NCBI GenBank assembly: GCA_949358305.1 | Contig: OX442314.1 | Location: forward strand, 21,385,060-21,445,059 | DNA: 60,000 nucleotides | Direction of reading: 5' to 3' | Source: Strigamia acuminata | Lineage: Eukaryota > Arthropoda > Chilopoda > Geophilomorpha > Linotaeniidae | Shown here: in pieces, positions 22,097 through 31,228 of the stretch | Numbering within the stretch: the first letter of the stretch is position 1 | Layout: every line of letters starts with the position of its first letter | Program-made: the position numbers and the translations under genes | Notes under the pieces: generated by a model | What the model was told of the DNA's origin: nothing | Database searches by the model: none | What the model saw: the letters and a program-made list of their open reading frames with translations, nothing else

Positions 22097-22285
22097 AAGG
22101 ATCGCGCTCAAGACGAGGCGAGAAGCAGACGTTATCATAACGAATCCACAGCAGTAACGGATCTTTCACTAACAGACTTAGACTTAACAGACATTGTGCA
22201 ACCAGTCGACTCAACCATCTGTGATCAATTTGCCCGTCGAAATTACAATGAAGCAAAAAGCTTCACAACTGAAAACAAGAAATAG
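22097..22285 (+). CDS. Two-helix small membrane protein, 3' part (split gene)
   Basis: In-frame continuation of the gene at 14959. It begins with the duplicated KDRA codons (AAGGATCGCGC), then QDEARSRRYHNESTAV, an Asp/Leu/Thr-rich stretch (LSLTDLDLTD) and ends FTTENKK. No PY motif and no membrane segment of its own, as expected for a cytoplasmic tail. The CAAG at 22096-22099 can serve as an acceptor, being preceded by a CT-rich stretch. Confidence 0.6.
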   Translation, partial: KDRAQDEARSRRYHNESTAVTDLSLTDLDLTDIVQPVDSTICDQFARRNYNEAKSFTTENKK

Positions 22286-22654
22286 CAACAAGTTTGTGAA
22301 ATTTTAACATTTCGAAAAGTTTTTGTAATTAGAAATACAAAATTATTATTGTATTTTATTTTTTCTTGAAATAATTTCAAGCTTGTTTGTTAATTGATAA
22401 ATTTTATTTTTGTCTTATTGAATTTGTGTTTGTTTTTTCAATTTTTCATGATGCTTAACACACACGGTAAACATGCTGCCATCTAGTGTCAAATGTCTAA
22501 ACCACTGAATGATAAATGCAAGCACTCCACGTTGGCTGCCGCAAAATGGAGTCCAGGACAATCGAGCGATCAAACTAAGGAATCTCGCGAGTTAATCTCT
22601 AAGTTTAAATCTAAGGCATTCGGAACTGATTTGTCGTCAAGAAATCGCAAGAAA
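22286..22654. other. Spacer and possible N-terminal extension
   Basis: From 22493 an open frame leads without stop into the signal peptide at 22655. A longer N-terminus is formally possible, but the hydrophobic segment would then be internal. The downstream ATG is preferred. Confidence 0.4.
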
Positions 22655-24178
22655 ATGTTAATCACATACTGCCTTTCGGTTTGCACTGGCATGTTATTGC
22701 TGCCAGAAGTGGGTAAGTACACAACGGGAATAAAAGGTGTGGTCTCAAGCGCGTTCTACAGTAACCATAAAATGTCAACAACCGAAAAAAAAAAAAATCA
22801 ACATCCAACACTCTGAATTAAAATTAGTTAGTCATTAAATCTAATTTTAAAATTTAAAAAAAGAAGTTTTTTTTAATACCGGTAAAAGAAAATACTTTGG
22901 TTCAAAATGCCTATGGAAAAAGTAAAAGCACCCTACCGGTAGTTCTCATTTTCTGCTACCAAGAGATTTTTCATACACACATGAGTTTATTGTTAGGACA
23001 AGTAAGGACAGTTGATTACAAAGTTCTGGCAGTTAAACGTGTTTTTTGTTTAAATGTCGTGCGCAAGCCCCCTGCGACTAAAACAGACTAAATTGACCGT
23101 CAGTTTTCAAGTTAGATCGAGATCGAGACAAGCAGTTTAAATAATGTTAGGAGATTACAGAAGCGACAATGGTCTCACCGAGCACCGCAGGAAAGCCTCA
23201 CGTTGAACAAACGTGCAGTATGAGATCACGCGGGATCAGGGGGATCCAATCAGCGATAAGTGTTATAATCTTGTAATATTTAAATTCTTGTTTCAATGAA
23301 ATAAAATCACTTGTAACATTTCAACATCGTCTTAAATTTATTTCCTAACAGTTTAAAATGCTGTTTAGTATAATTAATTTTTGAATGCGCGAACTGCTCA
23401 TATCTTAAACAACAAATATTGACCAAAACAACAAATTGAGAAAACAAATTAAATTACCCGTTGAAATCAATCAATAAATTTATTACTCGTATTATTTATT
23501 ATTATTATTCATTCTTTATCTTTAAAAAAAAGTCCAGATTCTCCGTATTTTTTCCAAAGAATAATAATCTTTTTTTACACAGATGCCGACGACGATTTTC
23601 ACGAAACCGCGAAGAAACACATGATCATATTTATTTCTGTCGGCGTGGCAATATTCGTATTGTACGTATGCTGTACTTTTGGAATGATTTTCTTCTGCCG
23701 ACGTCGAGCAGGAGGCGGTGGTCAACCAATGATGTGGGGAAGAGGCCGCCATAACCGCCATAATCGCTACGACCCTGTAGCCATGTCCGTTTTGAGCCAA
23801 GCGGCTATGCAACAACAACAAGGTGTACATCCAATGCAACCGCCCTACGCAGCAAACTACAGCAATGTGCCTATGTATCCACCTTACCAACAGCAACAAC
23901 AACCCTACGGTTATCAAGGTGTGACTCTTCAACAACCGCCTGCATATCCTCAATACCAACAACAACAACAACCACCAACAACACCGACAACACAGCCACC
24001 TATTAACACTAACAGTGAATTTTCCAAGTCTTCTTACCCACCACCAGACCCAACAGCAACAGCAGCAGGACAGATCGCTCCCACTGCTCCATACGCCACC
24101 ACAGACGATACGCCGCCATTTCCCGTTTATCCAGCACAAACTACTCAGTCTGCATCATCGGAGAAAAAATATTCGTGA
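22655..24178 (+). CDS. Signal-peptide membrane protein with Gln/Pro-rich tail (Shisa-like layout)
   Basis: Exons 22655-22712 and 23583-24178, phase-1 intron of 870 bp, 217 residues. The signal peptide MLITYCLSVCTGMLLLPEV is followed by a short acidic ectodomain (DADDDFHETAKKH) and a transmembrane helix (IIFISVGVAIFVLYVCC). A basic RRR border with RGRHNRHNR comes next, then a long tail rich in Gln, Pro and Tyr. PPxY-type sites occur inside the tail (QPPAYPQY, MQPPYAANY, TPPFPVYP), but the terminal PPxYxxLFP is absent. The intron contains a solo LTR. The tail composition recalls Shisa proteins; the Cys-rich Shisa domain is missing. Confidence 0.8.
23145..23350. mobile_element. Probable solo LTR in intron (206 bp)
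   Basis: Starts TGTTAGGA and ends TCCTAACA, a perfect 8-bp inverted terminus, with AATAAA-like sequence inside. The TGTTAGG..CCTAACA form is typical of copia LTRs. A clean 5-bp target duplication was not found (GTTTA occurs close to both ends). Confidence 0.6.
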
Positions 24179-25263
24179 ATTCGTACTCTTTTGAAGACGA
24201 CTCTTTTTGCCCGGTGTCTTGATGCCGAATTCCATTTTTTGCTAATCATGATCCCATACCTGTTATTAATTCTAAAAATCATGCATTGGTTGCATTTATA
24301 TTTGCTCAGGCAGGAGTTTTTCAGTTTGACTTTGGCATCAAGATACGGGGTCTGTAGACTTGTATGGAGACCTTATACAAAAAACAACTTATTTGTCAGC
24401 CAGTCGTTGTGCCTTTTTGTATATTTATACATGGTGCTAAGAAAATTTACTAATTTTACAAACATCAATATTTTTTTCCGAAAAGGTTTGGCGTCTGATA
24501 TTATATAGGCATTTTTAAATTTTTCCGTATTTGTACATCAAAACTCAGATTTAATCATTACACATAAGAAAATGAGTCTAAATATGCCATTTCATATGTT
24601 TGTGGTATGTTGTATTTGTTTTGTGTATTGAGAAAAAAAGTTTAATGCTTGTAAATTAAAACAAAAATTAATTGTATAAATTTTTAAAAAATTAAAAACT
24701 AAGTTGTTGGAAGCCATTTGCTACAAATTAAAAGTTCCGCTGAGATTAAAGAAGACAATTGTGTTATTAGCTGTATTGTACGTGTACACGTGTGATCTGA
24801 TTGGTCAGTGATTACTGACCAGTAATATATACAGTATGTAACTGTCTAACTTTTAATAAACCACTTGTTAGTGGACCATTGATCTAACCTGTCATTCACT
24901 TTATATTCATTCCTAATAATACAACTATAATGTCAATTGGTAATGATCACCTGACCATTTTGGTATTTATCAGAACACAACCATTTCCCAGAATGCTCTT
25001 TGATAGATCAGAATTGCAAAAGGATGACATTTAACAATATTAGCCTCGTTCTTTCAATGACAACTGGACATTATCAGTTCAGCTTTCTGATATGATAAAT
25101 TTCTTTCTTTTATTTGTGTAGGATTGAACTTTCAATTATAAACATCGCAAAATTTCCTATTCCATCCCACAAAGGTAAGAAGTGAAATGTATTTATAGTT
25201 TGCCCTCTAACCTTAAAAAACTTGTTATCATAACACATGATATTTTACATTTCCGTTGTAGTC
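24179..25263. other. 3' UTR, spacer and 5' exon of next gene
   Basis: No supported gene. 24772-24923 (TGTATT...AATACA ends, AATAAA inside) might be another small solo LTR, but without target duplication. A donor at about 25175 (AAAG|GTAAGA) paired with the acceptor at 25261 suggests a non-coding first exon of the 25264 gene. Confidence 0.4.
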
Positions 25264-25593
25264 ATGCCGGTTGCAGTTGTATTGTTCATTGGAATGATTC
25301 TAGTGAGTATTTATGGAGCCTGCTGTTATTGGAACATCAACAGGCAATCGCGTATGGGTACTGTAGGACGTCTTTATGTGCCACCAAATGCGTATGTCAA
25401 CCCTATCCGAGTTTCAAACTGCCAGACTACATCGATTTCACCATCCCCGTCGCTCTCATCTCTACCAGAATACGAAGCGTTGTTTGGTAAATCTCCGAAC
25501 ACACCGGCTCAAATACCAACAACCAATTCGACCAGTGACATTCATAGTTCATCTCCACCACCGTGTTATAAACATTTGCAACAAATTGTGTAA
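25264..25593 (+). CDS. Membrane protein with LPxY and PPxY motifs
   Basis: 109 residues from MPVAVVLFIGMILVSI, chosen because the ATG follows an acceptor (GTTGTAG) and leads straight into the helix. The helix ends CCYWNINRQSR. The tail carries two Tyr motifs: LPEYEALFG (an LPxYxxLF variant) about mid-tail, and SPPPCYKHLQQIV at the C-terminus. The pairing of LPxYxxL[F/Y]G with a terminal PPPCYxxL recurs in the 27808 gene. LPxY is a known alternative WW-domain ligand. Confidence 0.75.
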   Translation: MPVAVVLFIGMILVSIYGACCYWNINRQSRMGTVGRLYVPPNAYVNPIRVSNCQTTSISPSPSLSSLPEYEALFGKSPNTPAQIPTTNSTSDIHSSSPPPCYKHLQQIV

Positions 25594-25948
25594 ATATATT
25601 TCGTGCAAATACGTTTGAAAATATGTATAAAGAGGTATAAAATTTGACGATTTTTATCTACGTCATCACCAATTCACCAATCTTTCACATCTATCACTGA
25701 TCGAGTCATGATACATGTATTTTATTTAATCTCTCTTTAGACAATCTTTAAACATTAGATTTTGCTTGTGCATCTGCAGGACACTTCACAGACGCTTTCA
25801 CGCGTGTTTTAATAACATATACCAGAGGTAAGAACCAAGATTTTGTTAACTAAAGTCTAGTGATACTGCAAAACTCAATTCTGTTTGTAATTCACGACAT
25901 GTGCTGCCTATTTTAATTTTAGTTTAATTGTAATTTAATTGCAGCGCT
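25594..25948. other. Spacer with probable 5' exon
   Basis: A donor-like ACCAGAG|GTAAG near 25826 and an acceptor (TTGCAG) at about 25944 suggest an untranslated exon of the next gene. Confidence 0.4.
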
Positions 25949-26185
25949 ATGTTGGTCATGGTTGTTCCATTGTTGGCAGTGCTGCTTGGGATGAGTTTCT
26001 TTACCTGTGCATTCATCACTCATTTTACTGACGACACTACCGTGCCTCTAATCGTTTTGCCACCATGTGACGAACTATTAATACTACCTACTTACCAAAC
26101 GCAATCAATTGCCGTACGAAGTAGTGACAACTTAAGTAAATATTCATCAGTGCAGTCGTACGAAACATTTACCTCGACTGTGTAA
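25949..26185 (+). CDS. Very small membrane protein with LPxY
   Basis: 78 residues starting MLVMVVPLLAVLLGMS. The hydrophobic N-terminal segment could be an anchor or signal peptide and ends near TCAFITHF. The tail has LPPCDELLILPTYQTQ, a weak LPxY without the following Leu, and ends in Ser/Thr-rich sequence. It is less typical than its neighbours; assignment to the family rests on size, position and layout. Confidence 0.55.
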   Translation: MLVMVVPLLAVLLGMSFFTCAFITHFTDDTTVPLIVLPPCDELLILPTYQTQSIAVRSSDNLSKYSSVQSYETFTSTV

Positions 26186-26632
26186 ATTATGAAGAATTGT
26201 GTCCACCGTATTTTTGTGTTCATTCGCTCATTCGCTCATTCTGTTTTCAAGTACAACAAAATATGATTAAAATACTGTAAAATCAAAGTAAAATCCCTCC
26301 TGTTTAATTAATCACCTGCGTAAGAGATGTTATGACGATCAATAACGGAAGCAGAATTATCGTAATTTTTGTTGCCACCGTCAACATGCACAATATTAAT
26401 AAATCGTAACCTAGGCAATAAGTGCCTCCGTAACAAACAACACTACAACAATATTGTAGCTATCACTACGAATAAGCCTAAAACAGAAACAACGACTTGA
26501 AAATGAGTTTGATGCCAGTAAAAGGAAAAACAAGGACAATTAAAAGACTTGTACTGTACAAAAGTAAATACTCAAAAATACGACGAAATTATTATTAAAT
26601 TTTCAATATTACATTATTCTACAGCTTTCATA
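26186..26632. other. Spacer
   Basis: No coding signal. CTACAG just before 26625 is a likely acceptor for the next gene. Confidence 0.4.
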
Positions 26633-26803
26633 ATGGGCGATTTGCAATGGGCCATACCGCTTCTCGCCCTCTTTTCAGTTTTCACTGTAATTATATTTAT
26701 CATTTTCATATCTACACATTTCATAATTTTTTGCCGAGAAATGTTATCAAGAAGCATTTCAAGGGCAAACCGACAAGACGACACTGAAAACTACAACATT
26801 TAG
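26633..26803 (+). CDS. Small single-pass membrane protein, tail nearly absent
   Basis: 56 residues starting MGDLQWAIPLLALFSV. The long hydrophobic stretch (about 6-34) is followed by FCREMLSRSISRANRQDD and ends NYNI. There is no Pro-rich tail or PY motif. The start follows an acceptor (TTCTACAG). It could be a truncated family member or an independent small protein. Confidence 0.45.
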   Translation: MGDLQWAIPLLALFSVFTVIIFIIFISTHFIIFCREMLSRSISRANRQDDTENYNI

Positions 26804-27090
26804 TCAGCTGAAAACAACTTGGCCGAACCAAACTGGCTCAAGAACAATATCGGCTTTTGTAATTTGCGGTACGACTGTTTATCTGGGTAGTTTTATCAAT
26901 CCAGATATATTGTATAGCACTAAATGATTGTATATTAAAGCACTCGAGTTGTGTGAGCCTCGATCCAGTCTAGCACTTTGGTAATATGAAACTTGAAACG
27001 TGAAAAAAGGATGAGAATTCAGTTGACTTTTCTTTTGAGATCGATTTTCTTTTCTTTTTTCTAATCACTTACTAGAACACAAAAGGAAAA

Positions 27091-27393
27091 ATGGATAGTA
27101 TACATTTCCAGGAAGAAATAATCGTCCTTTCTTTCATGGTGGTTTTGGGTCTGCTAACATTCATGTGTACGTGTTTTATCTGTTGCAAATGGCGATTTGA
27201 AATGAGGCAATACGGTGGGCCTAATTCGCTAACGTCGTCATCGATCGCAGTTCAATCGGGTGTACCTCGTTATCAAGCTGTAAGTGGAACTAACCAGTCA
27301 GGTGAACGAATACCACCTCCACCTGAGTACGAAAGTTTGTTTCCTCAAGGATTTGTTTTCAAAACAGAGTTCGAGGCGAGCTCAAAATGTTGA
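27091..27393 (+). CDS. PY-motif single-pass membrane protein
   Basis: 100 residues starting MDSIHFQEEIIVLSFM. One helix (about 9-29) runs into a Cys-rich inner border (CTCFICCKWR). The tail carries IPPPPEYESLFPQGF, a full PPPxYxxLFP motif with Glu at x, followed by about 13 more residues. The helix-CC-basic-Pro tail order is the same as in the other members. Confidence 0.8.
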   Translation: MDSIHFQEEIIVLSFMVVLGLLTFMCTCFICCKWRFEMRQYGGPNSLTSSSIAVQSGVPRYQAVSGTNQSGERIPPPPEYESLFPQGFVFKTEFEASSKC

Positions 27394-27807
27394 AAATTAA
27401 AAATGGCTCATTTTTTTTTATATGGTTTATTTTTGGTTTGTTGTTAAATAAAAACTGCGGAAATATCGTGCATTCCTACCATTTGTAGCAGCTAGAAGAG
27501 TTTATATTCAAATAATTATAAAATTAAAAGCGTTTTCGAGGTTATTTTTTTTTATTTAAAATAAATAAAAAAAATTAAATGAAAAAGAGGGCAGCAAGCC
27601 AACAAACCCTCACTAGAGAGATCTAAAAAATAACTTAATCGAAATAATCTACTCTATTTACAGTTTATTCACTCAAAAAACCGTTTCAAAAGAATCTAAA
27701 GATAATATTAAAAAAAGTAAATAAAAATTCAGAAAATTTTGTGAGGCAAAAAAAGAAGATCCAAAGACCCTAGCCTCCCTGAAAACTGGCCGAAAGCACA
27801 CACAGTA
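27394..27807. other. Spacer, AT-rich
   Basis: Long A/T runs and an AATAAA near 27448. Nothing else recognised. Confidence 0.4.
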
Positions 27808-28104
27808 ATGGAACAACAACAGCTCAAGAACATCTTTGCTGCCATCTTCTTTTCAATGATGGGTACGATCGTTTTCTTCTTATTTTGCCTCTTTGGATAC
27901 GTGTGCTGGAGAAACAAGAGACTGAAACGACGAAAAACTACATCTTTCAACGAAAGTTTGCCAACTTACGAACAATTATACGGAACCATGTCCACTCCAA
28001 GAGTTGTTACCGTTCTGGGCGCCATTCCAGCCGACTATTTCAATAGCCAACCGCCACCGTGTTACAACCAACTACGAACAATCAGTGCTAGTCAACTGAA
28101 ATGA
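27808..28104 (+). CDS. Membrane protein with LPxY and PPxY motifs
   Basis: 98 residues starting MEQQQLKNIFAAIFFS. The helix (about 8-31, FLFCLFGYVCW) is followed by KRLKRRKTT. The tail has SLPTYEQLYGT and later SQPPPCYNQLRTIS. The pair of motifs and their order match the 25264 gene (LPEYEALFG, PPPCYKHLQQ), so the two are probably closest relatives. Confidence 0.78.
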   Translation: MEQQQLKNIFAAIFFSMMGTIVFFLFCLFGYVCWRNKRLKRRKTTSFNESLPTYEQLYGTMSTPRVVTVLGAIPADYFNSQPPPCYNQLRTISASQLK

Positions 28105-28559
28105 AGCCAGATTCGGTTCAAGTCAACGAAGAAAGACAACGAATGATTGATGTGAGCTCATAATTGATTATTGAATGTAAAAAAAAATTAATTATAATTA
28201 TTTTATATGTAAAAATTCTTTCATTTTTATTTTTATAATTTCTATTCACTTTAAACGAGTCATAATTATTGCTTGAAATTTATATGTAAATAAAGTGTCA
28301 TGTTTTATTTTAGTCACACACGTCAATTTTAATAAATTTAAATATATATATATATACACGTTGAAAAAGGAAAAAAATAAACTGATCTATTGTTTTGTTC
28401 ACGCACATTTCATATCATCACCAATCAAAGTACAGGCCCTTAAACTTTTATCAACATTTTTCAAATTTGATATGATATTCAACTGTGGTTGAGTTATCAG
28501 ATGACACTCACTTTCCACTCCTTTTACAGCTGACAAAAGAAGTGCCACACAAGACAACA
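28105..28559. other. 3' UTR and spacer
   Basis: AT-rich, short AT dinucleotide run near 28342-28353, AATAAA at about 28290. CTTTTACAG near 28529 is a probable acceptor for the next gene. Confidence 0.4.
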
Positions 28560-28742
28560 ATGAGTATTGTACTCATCATTGCAACAACAGTTGCCGTGCT
28601 TTTGTTCGGATCAATGAGCGCATTCGCCTGTCTGCTGTTCGCACAATGGCAAGAGTTTGGCAATCAAATCGAAAATGCGGTGCGAGATGCATTGGAAATG
28701 GACTTTGGCGAAGAACTTCTCGCTGGAGATAATGAACGTTAG
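28560..28742 (+). CDS. Small membrane protein with acidic tail
   Basis: 60 residues from MSIVLIIATTVAVLLFG. The frame is open further upstream through an acceptor, so a slightly longer N-terminus is possible. One helix is followed by AQWQEFGNQIENAV and an acidic, amphipathic end (DFGEELLAGDNER). No PY motif. It is unlike the Pro-rich members except in size and in having a single N-terminal helix. Confidence 0.5.
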   Translation: MSIVLIIATTVAVLLFGSMSAFACLLFAQWQEFGNQIENAVRDALEMDFGEELLAGDNER

Positions 28743-29891
28743 CCTCAATACTTTTGTGACAAAGAGACCTTGTGTTCGTTTTTCCGTGAGATTAATTTTT
28801 ACTAATGTTTCCACTAAAACCCTTGCACTATTTCACGAGCGAAGTTCCAGCTAGAGATGAATCAACTAAGATAAACAACGGGTTATATAACCACACAATT
28901 CGACGATATTATTTAATGATTCGTTTGAAAATTAAGTTTACAAATTAAAATAAAAGAAAAATGTTGAATTTAGACGTATCAATCGTAATCAATTTGTATA
29001 TTTGTAACTAAAATTGTATAAAGCTTATTATATTTAGTACTTACAATTAAAATCGAACTGTTTAATCTTATCAATTTTTCTTTCAAATCTATTTTCTTTA
29101 AATTGTTTTTTGTGTTTGTTGTTTACTTTAATTCGTAAAACCATATTAACCCTTGCACTTTGCCTTAATTTCTTTAAATGGAGTCCATATTAGTCAACCA
29201 CCTAGATATGTATTTTTTGCTATAATTACAATCTGATAAGTACAGAACGTCACTTCAAAAATACACTTAAAATGTCATTATGATATAATTATTGTTGTAT
29301 ATTTAGTCATCGAAACCTGATTCTAGAAAAATCTAAAAATCAATTTGTGGGTGCGAGTTACACATCATCTAAATAATGTGCTCGAGTTTTCTGGCTATGA
29401 TTTCATTTCAAGCAATGTCAACCAGGGGCGCACTGAACACACTAAGGTGTCCATTTCAATTGACGAGTTCACCAAAAATAAAAATAAAATAGAATAAATA
29501 AATAAATAAAATTGCAAATTTGATCCCTGATAGCGTTTTTCGTAACTTTTGGAATTATTTTAATAATATACATGGTGGGGTGCCATTTTAAAAATAAGAC
29601 TCGTGCTATGCATCACACAAATTTCTCGTTAAAATTTCGTGACGTATTAATCGCAGATTAACACATTAAACAAACATCAAGCTTTCTCACTGAATATTTA
29701 TTTACATTTGTGTCATTGCGTGTCAATATTGCGTAACTGCAATTTAAAGAATAAAAAATCCGATTAAATTATTGCTAAATGACTATAATTAAGTGTTAAC
29801 ACAAATCTAAACAGGATGTATCACGTAATACGAATACCATTTTATCATCTCCATAAAACTCTCACCATTTCTAGTAAACCCGACCAGACAA
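28743..29891. other. Large spacer, left edge of first duplicated block
   Basis: No gene seen. From about 29690 the sequence (ATTTATTTACATTTGTGTCATT...) is similar to 38.11 and 47.82 kb, marking the start of the block duplication. Confidence 0.5.
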
Positions 29892-30155
29892 ATGGAGCTT
29901 ATGTTTGTTTTATTTCCATTCGTGGGACTGTTCCTCGTCTTGGTGATACTTTTGACACTTACGTGCTGCTTACGACTACGAGGTAGAGTTAGGCTTGGCC
30001 CTACTCGAGTCATTCCATCTCTACAGAACGTGCCTAGCGATGTTTCAATCTATGTTTGTCAGTTACAAGAGCCGTCTTTACAATCATCAAAAGATGCACC
30101 ACCAGCGTACAATCTACTATTTCCCCCACAAAACATTCTATCAACGAAACCCTAA
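29892..30155 (+). CDS. PY-motif single-pass membrane protein (block 1)
   Basis: 87 residues starting MELMFVLFPFVGLFLV. The helix (about 3-25) ends TCCLRLRGRVR. The tail ends in APPAYNLLFPPQNILSTKP, a PPxYxxLFP motif with hydrophobic Leu at x+2. A frameshifted relative is at 47999-48230. In block 2 the corresponding gene is deleted. Confidence 0.78.
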   Translation: MELMFVLFPFVGLFLVLVILLTLTCCLRLRGRVRLGPTRVIPSLQNVPSDVSIYVCQLQEPSLQSSKDAPPAYNLLFPPQNILSTKP

Positions 30156-30239
30156 AGAAAACACCGTCCGAGACGAAATTATTTGTGAGAAATTCGTCCA
30201 CATCCACAAAAGCCAAATTCCTGGTAAAAGATACATCCA

Positions 30240-30540
30240 CATTTACAACATATCTGCGTACACTGTTTCTTTATTTATTATCGTTTTACTGACAGTGGCT
30301 TGGTATTATGACGGTGTTTATAATGATTTCGTGCACTGCGTGTTGTTCACGAAAGGATTTGCTTTCTCGTCCAGAGACTCAGGCTCGTCCTTCAACCACA
30401 CGTGCGTCGAGTGCTTTATCATATTATCAGTCTACATATACCACATTCAACAACCTTCTTTCCAAGTAAACATGAATCCACGTCAAGATGCACCTCCTTC
30501 TACATCCAATAGACTATATTTCATTACAGCAAAACAATGA
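30240..30540 (+). pseudogene. Remnant of the 48432-type gene (block 1)
   Basis: TGGCTTGGTATTATGACGGT and what follows align with the helix region of the gene at 48432. Later sequence codes HIQQPSFQVNMNPRQDAPP in another frame. The native start is lost, the frame is shifted, and the PPAYSELFP end has become unreadable. A sister copy with the same damage is at 39.3-39.6 kb. Confidence 0.55.
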
Positions 30541-30967
30541 GTAGAAATTCAACCATAAAATACAGCTCGACGATAAATGAATGTTTTATTTTTCCAGTGA
30601 TGATATTTTTTTTGTATTATTTTTTGCATTCTTGGCAAATTTATTTTAATATTTTTTTACTTATAAAGATTTACTACCTAATTATCTTTTGAACTTGTTC
30701 CAAAGCAAATTTATTTCAATTCAAACAACAATTTAGTGGATTGAACTGTAGTAACCGCTATCTACCTTATCATTAGTAAACTGCAACAACCTACACGTAC
30801 TAACTACAATATCTGTTTAGATTAGCCTTGTAAGGATCGTTTAACCTTAACTTTAATCATAACTATTTTTGTTCTAAGAGAAAAAAGTAAGTTATAAATA
30901 CACCTTTAATATATTTCCAACCAATTGATTAAGGATACCAATTTTGGCCAGTCTTTGTTTTGCTACA
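30541..30967. other. Spacer inside block 1
   Basis: Similar to 39.60-40.00 kb and partly to 48.78-49.19 kb. Probable promoter region of the next gene. No further feature identified. Confidence 0.45.
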
Positions 30968-31228
30968 ATGACGGATGAAGTTAAACTATTTGTCACCGTT
31001 GTAATTCCAGTAATCGGTGCAATGCTTGCATTTGTGTGTCTAGGACTATTCATCCGATGTTATTCTTTCGTACGACAAAAAATCAGAACCTCGAATTGTC
31101 GCCGGAACTCCAATTTCAATTCAATAACTACGATCAACGTGTGCCGTCTCCAAAATTCAAACCCACCACCAGCGTATGAACTGGAAGCATCTCCGCCGAG
31201 CTATTTTGAACTGTTTCCAGACAAATAG
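30968..31228 (+). CDS. Double PY-motif membrane protein (block 1)
   Basis: 86 residues starting MTDEVKLFVTVVIPVIG. The helix (about 6-28) runs into RCYSFVRQKIR. The tail has two PY motifs, NPPPAYELEA followed directly by SPPSYFELFPDK at the very C-terminus. Nearly identical to the 40003 gene; the 49191 gene and the 58.6-kb fragment are further copies. Two PY motifs can engage two WW domains of one ligase; this is inference. Confidence 0.82.
   Translation: MTDEVKLFVTVVIPVIGAMLAFVCLGLFIRCYSFVRQKIRTSNCRRNSNFNSITTINVCRLQNSNPPPAYELEASPPSYFELFPDK

Noticed and set aside
24191-24508. 105-codon hydrophobic frame after the 22655 gene
   Set aside because: In the presumed 3' UTR, with AT-driven Leu/Phe composition and no family feature.
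24772-24923. Third solo LTR (TGTATT..AATACA)
   Set aside because: Inverted ends of only six bases and no target duplication. Mentioned in the spacer but not called.
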